A program made the translations under genes and the position numbers. A model generated the notes under the pieces. It did not search any database. It saw only the letters and a program-made list of their open reading frames with translations, and had not been told where the DNA came from. Shown here one piece after another: positions 23,037 through 32,604 of a DNA stretch of 64,000 nucleotides; position 1 is the first letter of the stretch; the number at the start of each line of letters is the position of its first letter. The stretch is taken from NCBI RefSeq assembly GCF_014304815.1, contig NZ_CP047958.1, positions 496,001-560,000 of the forward strand, written 5' to 3'. The stretch is from Synechococcus sp. MIT S9220. GTDB taxonomy: Bacteria; Cyanobacteriota; Cyanobacteriia; PCC-6307; Cyanobiaceae.

Positions 23037-23795
23037 TCAGCGCTGGTTGTTGTGCGCTGCATTGATCTTCTCGAGATCGATATCGCAAAGTTGTTGTACG
23101 ACTGCGTGCTCGCCAGGGTCTTGATGTGGATTGCCTTCACGCAGGCAGAACACAGTGTTCATGCCTGACTGCCAGGCTGCATCGCATTCGCCTGGGTGAT
23201 CGCTGATAAACAGCACTTGGTTCGATTGAATGCCTAGTTTTTGCGCAATGACTGTGTAGCTCTGATGGGCAAGTTTGGGGCCTGTGCGTGTGTCAAACCA
23301 GTGGTCAAAGCGATCCGTGAGGTCTCCTTTGCTTGTATGGGCGTAGAGAAGTTTCTGGGCCTGAATGCTGCCAGATGAGTACACGGCAAGCGTGATTTCC
23401 TTGCGTTTCCAGTGATCGAGTTGTTTGCATACATCGCTGAATAGGGGTGATATCAGCTCCCCTGATAAGTAGCCTTGCTTCCAGATGATGCCTTGTAATT
23501 CCTTAAGAGCCGTCGACTTTCTGTCTGATTGAATCAGGTGCTGTAAGTACTCTTCCACCTCCTTTGTGGATGGAGGCTTTTGAGTGGTCTGGCTCAGCAT
23601 TGTTTGGCTGGTTGGATCCAAATCGGCCAGCCATTCATTGATGGCTTCATCCACTAATGCATCAATCTCAGCATCGTTTGATCTGTTCATCAATGCTGCA
23701 TTCAGATTCTTCTGCGCGAAAGGAAACAGCGTCTGGCTAACAAAATCGACAGGGCAGGTTGTTCCTTCGATATCCAGCAGGATGGCCCGAATCAT
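23037..23795 (-). CDS. mtnC: Enolase-phosphatase E1, methionine salvage
   Basis: MtnC (HAD superfamily) converts 2,3-diketo-5-methylthiopentyl-1-phosphate to the acireductone in two steps. The 252-residue protein starts MIRAILLDIEGTTCPVDFV, with the HAD motif DIEGTT at 8-13 that is diagnostic for this family, and later YSSGSIQAQKLL and FISDHPGECDAA. It overlaps the end of mtnB by four bases, so mtnB-mtnC form a unit. mtnD is located separately at 37.6 kb. Confidence 0.94.
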   Translation of the reverse strand: MIRAILLDIEGTTCPVDFVSQTLFPFAQKNLNAALMNRSNDAEIDALVDEAINEWLADLDPTSQTMLSQTTQKPPSTKEVEEYLQHLIQSDRKSTALKELQGIIWKQGYLSGELISPLFSDVCKQLDHWKRKEITLAVYSSGSIQAQKLLYAHTSKGDLTDRFDHWFDTRTGPKLAHQSYTVIAQKLGIQSNQVLFISDHPGECDAAWQSGMNTVFCLREGNPHQDPGEHAVVQQLCDIDLEKINAAHNNQR

Positions 23796-24403
23796 TGTTG
23801 GCTCCGCATGAGTGATTGTCTCCAGCTGAGTTCCAAGAGAAATTCGAGGATTTCGGTATGACGACGAGCTTCTTTCAGGTTGTCGCCCCAGGCGTAGAGG
23901 CCATGGCCTGAAACCAGCAGCCCTTGGGGAGCTTCACTTAATCGTTCGGCAGCTGCTTCGCTCAGTGCCTGTAGATCCTGATTGTTGGCAATGATCGGTA
24001 CGTTGACACTGGTGTCATGGGTGGTGACTCCCTTCAGTCCCTTCAACATCTCCCAGCCCTCAAGAGTCACCTTGCCTCGCTCCAGCTCCGTTTTCGACAG
24101 CAGCGTTCCTGATAGGGAGTGGGTATGCAGCACGGCCCCGGCTCCGCAACAGTCAATGATGCGCAGATGCAGCAGGGTTTCTGCACTCGCTTTGCCTGCT
24201 CCTCGGGTGACGTCACCGCTGCTATTCACTTCGATCAGTTCTTCGGGTTGGACTGAACCCTTGTCGACTCCGCTGGGGGCCATCAACAATCGCAGAGGTT
24301 CATGCGCCACCACAACGCTGAAATTGCCTCCAGTGCCATCGCACCAACCCCTGCGATGCAGCAGTTTCATCGTGGCTGAGAGTTCTTCAGCAGCCTGAAC
24401 CAA
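23792..24403 (-). CDS. mtnB: Methylthioribulose-1-phosphate dehydratase
   Basis: MtnB is a class II aldolase-fold zinc enzyme that dehydrates methylthioribulose-1-phosphate. The 203-residue product has GWCDGTGGNFSVV near residue 20, the metal-binding HTHSLSGTLLS near 98 and SGHGLYAWGDNLKEARRHTEILEFL near 160-185. The start is taken as TTG 24403, which has a GGAGG-type Shine-Dalgarno upstream; no in-frame ATG fits. The mtnC start overlaps its stop. Confidence 0.92.
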   Translation of the reverse strand: MVQAAEELSATMKLLHRRGWCDGTGGNFSVVVAHEPLRLLMAPSGVDKGSVQPEELIEVNSSGDVTRGAGKASAETLLHLRIIDCCGAGAVLHTHSLSGTLLSKTELERGKVTLEGWEMLKGLKGVTTHDTSVNVPIIANNQDLQALSEAAAERLSEAPQGLLVSGHGLYAWGDNLKEARRHTEILEFLLELSWRQSLMRSQQ

Positions 24404-24455
24404 CGCCTTCGCTCCTCCCGCGTTCCATGCGTCTCCGTCCTATCGCACCCGAGAT

Positions 24456-25307
24456 TCAGGATTGGCAGGTGGGGCACCAATGGGTGCTACGGCCGGCAAG
24501 TTTCACCCGATCAATGGCAGTGCCACAGTTCAAACACGGTTGCCCGGTGCGTCGATACACCGCGGCTTGTCCTCCGTAATTGCCGTTGACGCCTTCAAGG
24601 TCTCGGAAATCGCTGAATGTTGTGCCACCAACGCCGATGCTGATCTCGAGCACATGCACAAGGCTGTCGCACACGTGTTCCAGTTGTTTGCGGTTGAGCC
24701 TGCCTGCTGGTGTTTGGGGTGCAATGCCCGCTGCAAACAAGCTTTCGTCGGCATAGATATTGCCTGCGCCTGCCACCAGTGATTGGTCCAGCAGGGCTGC
24801 CTTGATCGAGCGTGTTGATCCTTTCAGCTTCTTTTGCAAATAACCGGCATTGAATTCTTCGCTGAAGGGTTCGGGTCCTAGTCGCTTCAATCCGGTGATG
24901 ACGGATTCGGTGGCTGTTCCTTGCGGAACCCACCACATCTCGCCAAAGCTACGTACGTCGACGAAACGCAGCTCCTGCTCCCTGGCATTCCAGAAGCGCG
25001 CCCTTGTGTGCTGGCAAGGTTCTGTGGGTTCTTCGTGCCACTGGAACTGGCCGGTCATGCGCAGATGCACTCCCCAGCAGCCACTGGGCTCGCCAGTGCT
25101 GGGATTCAAGAGCTGAGCAATCAAATATTTGCCGCGTCGCCGCCACTCGCCAACGGTCTGGCCTGCAAGACCACGGCAAAAAGCTGTCGCGCCCCCAGGG
25201 CTTGCCACGGCTCTCTCACGGAGGATTTCGGCTTCTTGAATCACAAACGATTGAAGACGGTTCGCCAGTCCCCGACGAACCGTCTCAACTTCCGGAAGTT
25301 CCGGCAA
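24456..25307 (-). CDS. mutM: Formamidopyrimidine-DNA glycosylase
   Basis: MutM excises 8-oxoguanine and nicks the abasic site. The 283-residue protein begins MPELPEVETVRRGL, so the catalytic Pro2 and Glu3 follow the initiator; the start codon is TTG 25307. The helix-two-turn-helix domain includes AGAGNIYADESLF, and the C-terminal zinc finger has CLNCG and CPTCQ. It begins 5 bases after psaE. Oxidative DNA repair beside a photosystem gene is probably just genome compaction. Confidence 0.95.
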   Translation of the reverse strand: MPELPEVETVRRGLANRLQSFVIQEAEILRERAVASPGGATAFCRGLAGQTVGEWRRRGKYLIAQLLNPSTGEPSGCWGVHLRMTGQFQWHEEPTEPCQHTRARFWNAREQELRFVDVRSFGEMWWVPQGTATESVITGLKRLGPEPFSEEFNAGYLQKKLKGSTRSIKAALLDQSLVAGAGNIYADESLFAAGIAPQTPAGRLNRKQLEHVCDSLVHVLEISIGVGGTTFSDFRDLEGVNGNYGGQAAVYRRTGQPCLNCGTAIDRVKLAGRSTHWCPTCQS

Positions 25308-25312
25308 GGGAG

Positions 25313-25522
25313 TTAGGCCGGCTCGAGTTCGTCGAGCGCGAAGTTGTTGGTGTTGATGCCACCGTCTGAACCCTGCAGGCCGTTGTAGTTGACCTGTTCG
25401 AACCTGACCACGACCGGGTAGCGGATGCCGGACGTGTCGATTGAGGCGACCTTGCCCACATCGTTGAACCAGAAGGACTCAGGGCGCTTGATCCGCACCA
25501 TGTCACCGCGGGAGATCGCCAT
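25313..25522 (-). CDS. psaE: Photosystem I subunit PsaE
   Basis: PsaE is a stromal SH3-like subunit of photosystem I that helps ferredoxin docking and cyclic flow. The 69-residue product begins [23 protein letters not shown] and includes [14 protein letters not shown], matching the family in length and sequence. It leads a same-strand group with mutM, mtnB and mtnC. Confidence 0.97.
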   Translation of the reverse strand: MAISRGDMVRIKRPESFWFNDVGKVASIDTSGIRYPVVVRFEQVNYNGLQGSDGGINTNNFALDELEPA

Positions 25523-25678
25523 CGCTTCGTAGCAACTAAAAGCACATTGAGCGTATCTCTAGGTCTTTCCCTGGAGTGCTGTTGCGTCACACAATGTCGC
25601 CCTGATCAGCTCTTTGCCGGCACTGCGCCATGCCAGCATCCAGCCTCCGGACTGCTGCCTGCCTTGCTGCCAACGAAC

Positions 25679-26701
25679 ATGGAAACTCCAGTTCTGGAGC
25701 TCGATCTGCCAGATCCTGATCAGGACGACATCAGCACGATGGAGTTTCTGGCTCGCTTGGAACAGGCCTGGGCTGTCTGTGACAAGTTCGATCTGCAGAC
25801 CGAAATCTGGCGTGGAAAGATCCTCAAGGCCGTTCGTGACCGTGAAAAGAGGGGTGGAGAAGGACGTGGCGCCGGATTCCTGCAGTGGCTCAGGGAGCGG
25901 GAGATCAGCAAAACCCGGGCCTACGGATTGATCCAGCTTGCGGAGTCGGCGCAGGAGATGTTGGGCGAGGGGGTGCTCGAGGAGACCAGCGTCAATCAGT
26001 TTTCCAAACGCGCCTTCATGGAAACCGCACAGGCGGCTCCGGAGGTGCAGCTGATGATCTCTGAAGCTGCCAATGAAGGGCAGGAGATCACCCGCAAGCA
26101 GGTCCGACGGCTGACGGATGAGTTCATGGCTGCCACCAGTCCTCTGCTGCCAGAGGAAATTCGGCAACGCACCCAGGAGAATCTGCTGCCCCCAAAAGTG
26201 GTTGCGCCGCTGGTGCGTGAGCTGGCCAAGCTGCCGGAGCCACAGCAGGATGATTTGCGCAAGGTGCTGCGCGATGAGCCTGAGCTTGACCGCATCAAGG
26301 ATGTGACCCACACCGCGCGCTGGATCACCAAGGCGACAGAATCCAGTGTTGCCGTCCGTGCCTTTCAGCAGGGTGAGCTTGATCTGGAGAAGGCCATGCA
26401 GGAAGCCCAGAGGCTGGATGCACTGGGATTGCTGGCTGATGCAGTCGGTCAGGCTCAGTCCCTGGAATCGGCAGTGCTCAAGCTGCACACGTCCTGGCGA
26501 CGACTGGGTGGTTTGCAGGAACGGCTTTGGGTAGAAAGTGGCAGCAGTACTCCGTATCTCCGGGATGTGCTCTCGGCGCTGCAGAGTCTCAGCGGCGCGA
26601 CGCTTCGGGTGTCTTTAGGTGAGTTGGCTGGGGGTAAGCGGGTGCGACTCCAGCTGGTTGAGGAATCACCGGATCAGCTGGATCCTCCTCCGCTCCCCTA
26701 G
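25679..26701 (+). CDS. Conserved cyanobacterial protein of unknown function
   Basis: The 340-residue product starts METPVLELDLPDPDQDD; an ORF reaches back to 25547, but that part overlaps the psaE promoter. Residues 25-80 (WAVCDKFDLQTEIWRGKILKAV...) and a segment SKTRAYGLIQLAESAQ suggest a helical DNA-binding region like those in ParB/KorB-type or DUF3102-like proteins. The middle is a chain of charged helices; the C-terminus ends in a Pro-rich tail. I do not recognise the family firmly and give no function. recQ follows in the same direction. Confidence 0.75.
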   Translation: METPVLELDLPDPDQDDISTMEFLARLEQAWAVCDKFDLQTEIWRGKILKAVRDREKRGGEGRGAGFLQWLREREISKTRAYGLIQLAESAQEMLGEGVLEETSVNQFSKRAFMETAQAAPEVQLMISEAANEGQEITRKQVRRLTDEFMAATSPLLPEEIRQRTQENLLPPKVVAPLVRELAKLPEPQQDDLRKVLRDEPELDRIKDVTHTARWITKATESSVAVRAFQQGELDLEKAMQEAQRLDALGLLADAVGQAQSLESAVLKLHTSWRRLGGLQERLWVESGSSTPYLRDVLSALQSLSGATLRVSLGELAGGKRVRLQLVEESPDQLDPPPLP

Positions 26702-26743
26702 ATCTGGGGCTCGATAGGCTGGGCACACCATCTGTGGAGTGCT

Positions 26744-28231
26744 TTGGACCTGCTGCTGGATGCGCTCAAGCGTCATTACGGCTGGTCTGAGTTCCGGCCA
26801 GGGCAGCGTCCTGTTGTGGAATGCCTGTTGCAGGGGCAGGACTGCCTGGCGGTGCTGCCGACTGGTGGTGGCAAGTCACTGTGTTTTCAGTTGCCCGCTC
26901 TGGTGAGATCAGGTCTCGTCGTGGTGATCTCGCCTTTGGTAGCTCTGATGGAGGATCAGGTTCTCCAGTTGAGACGTCGAGGCATCGCAGCAGCCTGTCT
27001 TCATGGAGGAATTGATCCAGTTCAGCGGCGACAGACGCTTTCGCAGCTCAGCGACGGATCCTTGCGGCTGTTGTATCTCGCTCCGGAGCGTCTTCAGGGT
27101 GAAGCCACCCGTTCTGTTCTGCAGGAGCACGCTGCTACAGGACAGCTGGTGGCGCTCGCTGTCGATGAGGCTCACTGCATCAGCGCTTGGGGCCATGACT
27201 TCCGTCCTGATTACCGCCGGCTGGGTGAGCTGCGTGCCCTTTGCCCAGGGGTTCCTCTGGTGGCTCTCAGTGCTACGGCAGCCCCTCGGGTCAGAGCAGA
27301 TATTCTTCGCCTTCTGCATCTCAGGCGGCCGCTGATCCAGGTCGGATCGGCCCGACGTCACAACCTCCACTACGCCATGCGCCGCCGGGTTGGTGATCCT
27401 TTGCAGGATGTGGTTGATGCCTTGGAGAATGCCCGTGGCGCTTGTTTGATTTACGCCCGCACCCGTGTTTCGGTGGAGCGTTGGACAGAGCGACTCTGTG
27501 CCAACGGGATTCAGGCCATCGCCTATCACGCCGGTCTTGAACCTGAAGTTCGACATCGAGCGCTGGAGCATTTCCTGGGAGCGCAGGACCCTGTGTTGGT
27601 GGCCACGGTGGCGTTTGGTATGGGGGTGGACCGATCGGACGTCGGTCTGGTTTTGCATCTGGATCTCCCGAGCACGCCGGAGGGCTATCTGCAGGAGTCA
27701 GGTCGTGCAGGGCGTGATGGCAAGCCAGCTCACTGCCTGGTGCTGTTCTCGCCGAGAGATCGAACCAGTCTGGGATGGGCGATGCAGAGCGCTCTGCGCC
27801 GGTCATCCGCCAGCGATGCCGCCGAAGAATCGCGTCGAATTGAACTGGCGCAGCAGCAGTTGCGCCGTATGGAAGCTGTGGCAGAGGGAGAAACCTGCAG
27901 AGAACAAGCTCTGCTGCTGTCCGTCGGTGAACTAGTCCCTCCCTGTGGCCGCTGTGACCGCTGTCTTTCCAGTACCTCAAGTAAGGACTGGTCTGACCAG
28001 GCCACGGCTGTTCTGGAGTTGCTCGCGGAGGTTCACGGCACAGATTCCCGCAGACTCAGTGAACGACTCAATGCTGAAGAGGGTCGTTCGGCGCACTGGG
28101 GATGGCTGACGCGGCGGCTGGTTCAGGAGGAGTTGATCCATGAAACCGATGACGGCAGCCAGCGTCTGTATCTAAAGGAAAGTGGCCGTCGCTTTTTGCG
28201 TCAGCCCTGGCCTTTGCACTACGCCGCTTAA
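26744..28231 (+). CDS. recQ: ATP-dependent DNA helicase RecQ
   Basis: RecQ unwinds DNA 3'-5' in recombination and replication-fork repair. The 495-residue protein has Walker A LPTGGGKS at 38-45, a DEAH box in AVDEAHCISAWGHDFRPDY, helicase motif VI QESGRAGRDG, and the RQC zinc cluster (CREQ...PPCGRCDRC). It is shorter than E. coli RecQ (about 610) and lacks the HRDC domain, as in other short RecQ proteins. The start is TTG 26744; no close ATG. Confidence 0.92.
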   Translation: MDLLLDALKRHYGWSEFRPGQRPVVECLLQGQDCLAVLPTGGGKSLCFQLPALVRSGLVVVISPLVALMEDQVLQLRRRGIAAACLHGGIDPVQRRQTLSQLSDGSLRLLYLAPERLQGEATRSVLQEHAATGQLVALAVDEAHCISAWGHDFRPDYRRLGELRALCPGVPLVALSATAAPRVRADILRLLHLRRPLIQVGSARRHNLHYAMRRRVGDPLQDVVDALENARGACLIYARTRVSVERWTERLCANGIQAIAYHAGLEPEVRHRALEHFLGAQDPVLVATVAFGMGVDRSDVGLVLHLDLPSTPEGYLQESGRAGRDGKPAHCLVLFSPRDRTSLGWAMQSALRRSSASDAAEESRRIELAQQQLRRMEAVAEGETCREQALLLSVGELVPPCGRCDRCLSSTSSKDWSDQATAVLELLAEVHGTDSRRLSERLNAEEGRSAHWGWLTRRLVQEELIHETDDGSQRLYLKESGRRFLRQPWPLHYAA

Positions 28232-28238
28232 GCCGCGT

Positions 28239-29324
28239 TCAACCCTTTGCTGCCGTGCAGCGATCCTTCACGAGAGCCTTCTCGAATTCCGACTGGGGTG
28301 CAATCCAGTTTTTCCACTTCCCGTTGGCGCCAGTGGCATTGATTTTTTTGGCGGAGCAGTTCACCGCCACATAGAGCGACTGTCCATCGCTGTTCAGTGT
28401 CGGAGCTACTTCGCTTCCACCCATCGACTGCCAGTTTCCCCAGTCGACTTGAAGGGGGCCATAGTTCCGCCAAGAGGCTGGCTTCGGCTGCACGCTTGTT
28501 GTCGTTGTTGCTTGGGTCGCCTTGGCAGTGGTGACAGGTTTGACAACTTTGGGCTTCACCGCACTGGTTTTCACAGCCGTTGGTTTGACAGTCGCCGGCT
28601 TGGCAGCAGACGTCTTGATGCTTTCGGGCTTGGGTTGGACTTGTGCTGGCTCCTGCTGATCGGGCTGGCTTTCGGTCAGCAATGGTTGTTGCTCAACAGG
28701 TGTTGTGGCCTTGGATGTGGCTGTTGATGTGTTGCTGATGCTTTCGGTGGAGCGCAGCATCAGCTGGGTTCCGATATTGACCTGATTAGGGTTTTCAATC
28801 GCATTGATGCTCACCAACGAGGTGAGCGGGATGTCGTAGGCCTTAGCGATCTGGCTGAGAGTCTGGCCGCGGGCCACGGTGTGGGAGATGGCATTGGGTT
28901 TGGCCCGAATCGGCACCGGCTTGGCCGTGGGTTTGGGCTTGGCCTGAGGAAGCACCGCGTTGCTGGGCAGCTTCAGGGTCTGACCGATCTCAACATGGTC
29001 AGCACTCGACAGTCCGTTCAGGGCCATTAACTGGCGTTCACCAACTCTGTATTGCGCCGCAATCCCGCTGAGGGTGTCACCGGACTGCACGTTGTGACGC
29101 CCCTTGCCTGCTGAAACGCTCCCAGGCAGCCGCAGTGTCTGGCCGGCCTCCACATGGTCCGAGTTCCTGATTCCGTTGAGGCGCATCAGGCTGTTGATCG
29201 ATACGCCGTAGCGAGCCGCAATATCCGAAAGGGTCTCCCCTGACTGAACCGTCACGTTGGCGGCATGACCGGCGAGTGGTGTCAGAGCCATCGCGGCAAG
29301 GACGGTCAGGAGAGTGCGGCGCAT
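28239..29324 (-). CDS. Secreted LysM-repeat protein
   Basis: The 361-residue protein has a signal peptide (1-21, cut after AGHA), three LysM domains at about 24-67, 77-120 and 148-191 that bind peptidoglycan, a long Lys/Thr/Val/Pro-rich linker (200-290), and a C-terminal domain of about 65 residues (YGPLQVDWGNWQSMGG) that recurs in picocyanobacterial exported proteins. No catalytic domain is seen, so an anchoring or cell-wall structural role is more likely than hydrolysis. Convergent with recQ. Confidence 0.85.
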   Translation of the reverse strand: MRRTLLTVLAAMALTPLAGHAANVTVQSGETLSDIAARYGVSINSLMRLNGIRNSDHVEAGQTLRLPGSVSAGKGRHNVQSGDTLSGIAAQYRVGERQLMALNGLSSADHVEIGQTLKLPSNAVLPQAKPKPTAKPVPIRAKPNAISHTVARGQTLSQIAKAYDIPLTSLVSINAIENPNQVNIGTQLMLRSTESISNTSTATSKATTPVEQQPLLTESQPDQQEPAQVQPKPESIKTSAAKPATVKPTAVKTSAVKPKVVKPVTTAKATQATTTTSVQPKPASWRNYGPLQVDWGNWQSMGGSEVAPTLNSDGQSLYVAVNCSAKKINATGANGKWKNWIAPQSEFEKALVKDRCTAAKG

Positions 29325-29402
29325 GCGTGAGCGTTGGCTGGGCGAAAGATAAGGTGCCTCCCGTTCAGCGCCAGTGCTGTTCTGAACTTGTTGTCGCGTC
29401 CT

Positions 29403-30803
29403 TCAGCTCAAGAGACGACGGAATGTTTCTGGCTTGAGGGTGTAAGGCGGATAGCGCTGGGGTAGATCCAGCCAGAATGGACGCCTCAGAACCGAGCGCT
29501 CGTGGGAAAAGGTTCTGAATCCCGCTTCGCCGTGATGGGCTCCCATCCCGCTGGCGCCAACGCCACCAAAGGGCAGATCGGGGACGCCACATTGCATCAA
29601 GACGTCGTTGAAACACACACCACCGGAATGGGTGCTGTTTAGGACGAGTTCCTGATCATGATCGTTGCCGCCGAATAAATAGAGCGCGAGTGGTTTGTCC
29701 TGCTTCTGGATTCTCTGAATGGCTTCATTCAGGTCGTTGATCTCCAGCACAGGCAGCAGCGGTCCAAACAGTTCGTCGGCCATCAGCGGATCTTTTTCGT
29801 CTTGAACAGCGATCAACGTCGGTGCAATCCGGCGTCTGATCGGGTCGCACTCACCTCCGAGCAGCAAGCGACCATCATCTTTGGCTTCTTGCAACAAAGC
29901 CTCCAGTCGGCCGTAATGACGGTCGTGAATCAGACACGCCAGGGATTCGGATTCGAGTGGATCGCTGCCGTAAAGCTTCAGCCGTTCCTCAGCGATGGCT
30001 TGCAGCAGAGGCGTACGCAGATCGGATTGGACAAGCAGATGATCCGGTGCGATACAGGCCTGCCCCGCATTGAATCCCTTCCCCCAGACCAGTCTGCGTG
30101 CCGTGATGGAAAGATCGGCCCCAGGCAGCACGATCGCAGGGTTTTTGCCTCCGAGTTCCAGGGTTACGGGCGTGAGGTTGGCGGCGGCTCCCTCCAGCAC
30201 CTTGGCTCCGATCTGTCCGCCGCCGGTGAAAAAGATGTGATCGAAGCGTTGCCGAACCAATTGAGCGGCAACAGCTCCATCACCATTGACGACCTGAACC
30301 ACATGGTCTGAGAAGTGCTCTGGCACCAGCCTCTCGATCAGCTCGGCTGTTGCTGGGGCATGTTCGGAAGGTTTGATCACGGCGGTGTTGCCGGCTGCAA
30401 GAGCGCTGACTAACGGCCATAACGTGAGACTGAACGGCAGATTCCAGGGGCCAATCAGCAGCACGCATCCGAGTGGTTCGCGGATCAGCTCGGCCCGGCC
30501 GGGCTGCTGCACAAGCGGCACACGGACTCGGCGTGGACGCATCCAGGTACGAAGACGCCGTTCCGCGAGTTTGAGTTCCTGAAGCAGGGTCACAACCTCA
30601 GCCATCCCTTCAAGATCGGGTTTGGAAAGGTCATGGCGAAGGGCCTCGAGAATCTCTGGCTCGTGTTCTGTTACGAGCTCACGCAGGCGCTGAAGCTGTT
30701 CACGACGCCAAGCTTCCGGCCTCGTGAGTCCCTCCAACACAGGTTGTCGCAGCCGGTCCAGGTCGGTTTCGGTAAAGGGGTATGCAGCGTTGGCCTGGAC
30801 CAT
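29403..30803 (-). CDS. Aldehyde dehydrogenase (class 3-like)
   Basis: The 466-residue protein is an NAD(P)-dependent aldehyde dehydrogenase. Features: NLPF nucleotide region 121-124, FFTGGGQIG near 191, catalytic Glu216 in LELGGKNP and catalytic Cys250 in NAGQACIAP. It resembles ALDH3-type fatty aldehyde dehydrogenases that scavenge aldehydes; actual substrate unknown. I take ATG 30803 rather than the 30857 start, which adds 18 unlike residues. Divergent from the GH13 gene. Confidence 0.9.
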   Translation of the reverse strand: MVQANAAYPFTETDLDRLRQPVLEGLTRPEAWRREQLQRLRELVTEHEPEILEALRHDLSKPDLEGMAEVVTLLQELKLAERRLRTWMRPRRVRVPLVQQPGRAELIREPLGCVLLIGPWNLPFSLTLWPLVSALAAGNTAVIKPSEHAPATAELIERLVPEHFSDHVVQVVNGDGAVAAQLVRQRFDHIFFTGGGQIGAKVLEGAAANLTPVTLELGGKNPAIVLPGADLSITARRLVWGKGFNAGQACIAPDHLLVQSDLRTPLLQAIAEERLKLYGSDPLESESLACLIHDRHYGRLEALLQEAKDDGRLLLGGECDPIRRRIAPTLIAVQDEKDPLMADELFGPLLPVLEINDLNEAIQRIQKQDKPLALYLFGGNDHDQELVLNSTHSGGVCFNDVLMQCGVPDLPFGGVGASGMGAHHGEAGFRTFSHERSVLRRPFWLDLPQRYPPYTLKPETFRRLLS

Positions 30804-30921
30804 GACGAGAAGAGCGTTCTGTCTGTGCAGGTCATGCTCGCAGTTTCGTGAGCTCAACCGTTGATGAGGGGATGACGCAGAGCACGATCGCCATTACACC
30901 GTGATCAGAGGCAACGGCCTG

Positions 30922-32583
30922 ATGAGTCAGCAGCAGCCGTGGTGGAACGGCGCCGTCATCTATCAGTTGATCGTGCGCAGTTACCGCGATGGCAACGGTG
31001 ATGGGATTGGAGACCTGCAGGGCTTATCCAGCCGGCTTCCTTATTTGCGTTGGCTTGGGGTGGAAGCCATCTGGCTCACGCCCATCTACCCCTCACCGCT
31101 GGATGACGGCGGGTATGACATCACCGACTTCAAGGCGATCCATCCCGATCTGGGCGATCTCGCCGCGTTTCATCGTTTCCTAACGGCCGCACATGCGCAG
31201 GGGCTGAAGGTGGTGATGGATCTGGTGATGAATCACACCAGCACCCTTCATCCCTGGTTTCAGCGCGCTCGATGGGCCGCCAAGGGCAGCCCTGAGCGCG
31301 AGATCTACGTGTGGAGTGATGACCCGCATCGTTATGCCGATGCCCCAGTGCTCTTCCGCCATTTCGAGTCGTCGAACTGGGAATGGGATGAGGTGGCAGG
31401 TCAGTACTTCCTCCACCGTTTCCTTCGCCATCAGCCCGATCTCAACTACGCCAATCCATTTGTCCAGGAGGCGATGTTGGATGTGGTGGATTTCTGGATT
31501 GATCGTGGTGTCGATGGTTTCCGCCTGGATGCCGTGCCTTTCCTGTGTGAGGAGGAGGGATCACGCTGTGAGGGGCTTCCGGAAACCCACGCTTTTTTAC
31601 AGCGACTTCGCCAGCGGGTGGATTCCCATGGCAAGGATGTTTTGTTGCTGGGTGAAGCGATCCAGCCCGTTGAAGAAATTGCGCCTTACTTATTGCAGGA
31701 TGAGCTCCACGGTGCATACAACTTTGCGCTGACCGCTCACCTCTTTGCTGCGATCGCCAGCGGCAGTGTGAAAAATCTGCGCAATTGTCTGGAGAAGGCA
31801 CAGCAAGTTGTCAGTGGCTGTCGCTGGGCATTGCCTCTGCGTAACCACGATGAGTTGTGGTTGGGTGATGGTCACCTGATCCCGGAGGAGGTGATCCAGA
31901 CCATCCGTGCCGGACTGCATCAAGGACAGGGACATTGGCTCAACTGGGGCATTAACCGTCGCCTGGCGCCATTGCTCAATGGCGATCCGGGTTCCAACCG
32001 CGTTCTTCACGCCCTGCTGTACAGCCTGCCGGGGATGCCTTGCCTCTATTACGGCGATGAGCTCGGCATGGGCGATTGGCCGGGATTGCGTGACCGCGAT
32101 CCCAATCGCACCCCGATGGCCTGGACTCCCGCGCGTAACGGGGGCTTCTCCACCGCACCTGATCCGCTGTTGGTGCTGCCGCCGATCACAGCTCCTGGCT
32201 ACGACTATCGCGTGGTGAATGTTGAAGTGCAGAAGCAGCTGCCTGGTTCACTGCTGAACTGGCACCGGCGCATGCTCACCTGCAGGCGACTCTTGCCGGC
32301 GCTGCGACATGGCAATTTCGAGCTGTTGAAATGTGCTCACCCAGGTGTGATCACCTACGTGCGCTGTGACGGCAGCATGACGGTGTTGGTGGCGGCCAAC
32401 CTCTCAGCAGCAGGGGCTTCGCTGCACCTTGACCTCAGTCGTTGGAGCGGTGTGCGTACGCGTGAGGTGTTCTGGGGTTGTGAATATCCCCCTGCTTCAG
32501 AGCGTTGGTTTGTCTACCTGCCGGCCCATGGATTCAGCTGGTGGCTGATCGGTGAAGTGGAGGACGTAAACGCTGAGCAATGA
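30922..32583 (+). CDS. GH13 enzyme, trehalose synthase/alpha-glucosidase-like
   Basis: The 553-residue protein is a GH13 (beta/alpha)8 barrel. In numbering from ATG 30922 the nucleophile is D203 (GFRLDAVPFL), the acid/base E245 (LLLGEA) and the third carboxylate D310 (RNHDEL). The start region WWNGAVIYQLIVRSYRDGNGDGIGDLQGL and the C-terminal beta domain fit TreS/GH13_16 and related oligo-glucosidases. It lacks a fused maltokinase. Trehalose synthase cannot be told from other members by sequence alone. A GTG at 30901 in frame could be the start. A 14-bp duplication covers its stop. Confidence 0.82.
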   Translation: MSQQQPWWNGAVIYQLIVRSYRDGNGDGIGDLQGLSSRLPYLRWLGVEAIWLTPIYPSPLDDGGYDITDFKAIHPDLGDLAAFHRFLTAAHAQGLKVVMDLVMNHTSTLHPWFQRARWAAKGSPEREIYVWSDDPHRYADAPVLFRHFESSNWEWDEVAGQYFLHRFLRHQPDLNYANPFVQEAMLDVVDFWIDRGVDGFRLDAVPFLCEEEGSRCEGLPETHAFLQRLRQRVDSHGKDVLLLGEAIQPVEEIAPYLLQDELHGAYNFALTAHLFAAIASGSVKNLRNCLEKAQQVVSGCRWALPLRNHDELWLGDGHLIPEEVIQTIRAGLHQGQGHWLNWGINRRLAPLLNGDPGSNRVLHALLYSLPGMPCLYYGDELGMGDWPGLRDRDPNRTPMAWTPARNGGFSTAPDPLLVLPPITAPGYDYRVVNVEVQKQLPGSLLNWHRRMLTCRRLLPALRHGNFELLKCAHPGVITYVRCDGSMTVLVAANLSAAGASLHLDLSRWSGVRTREVFWGCEYPPASERWFVYLPAHGFSWWLIGEVEDVNAEQ

Positions 32584-32602
32584 AATCTGAGCAATGAAAT
32601 CT
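32575..32602 (+). repeat. Tandem 14-bp duplication at the GH13 stop codon
   Basis: GAGCAATGAAATCT occurs twice in a row (32575-32588 and 32589-32602). The stop TGA of the GH13 gene lies in the first unit. The two genes here are convergent, so the repeat falls just past the glpD stop (32605). Confidence 0.95.
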
Positions 32603-32604
32603 GA

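Noticed and set aside
29365-29616. ORFs antisense to aldehyde dehydrogenase, GH13 and glycerol genes
   Set aside because: They are codon shadows of GC-rich genes with no independent start signals or family features.
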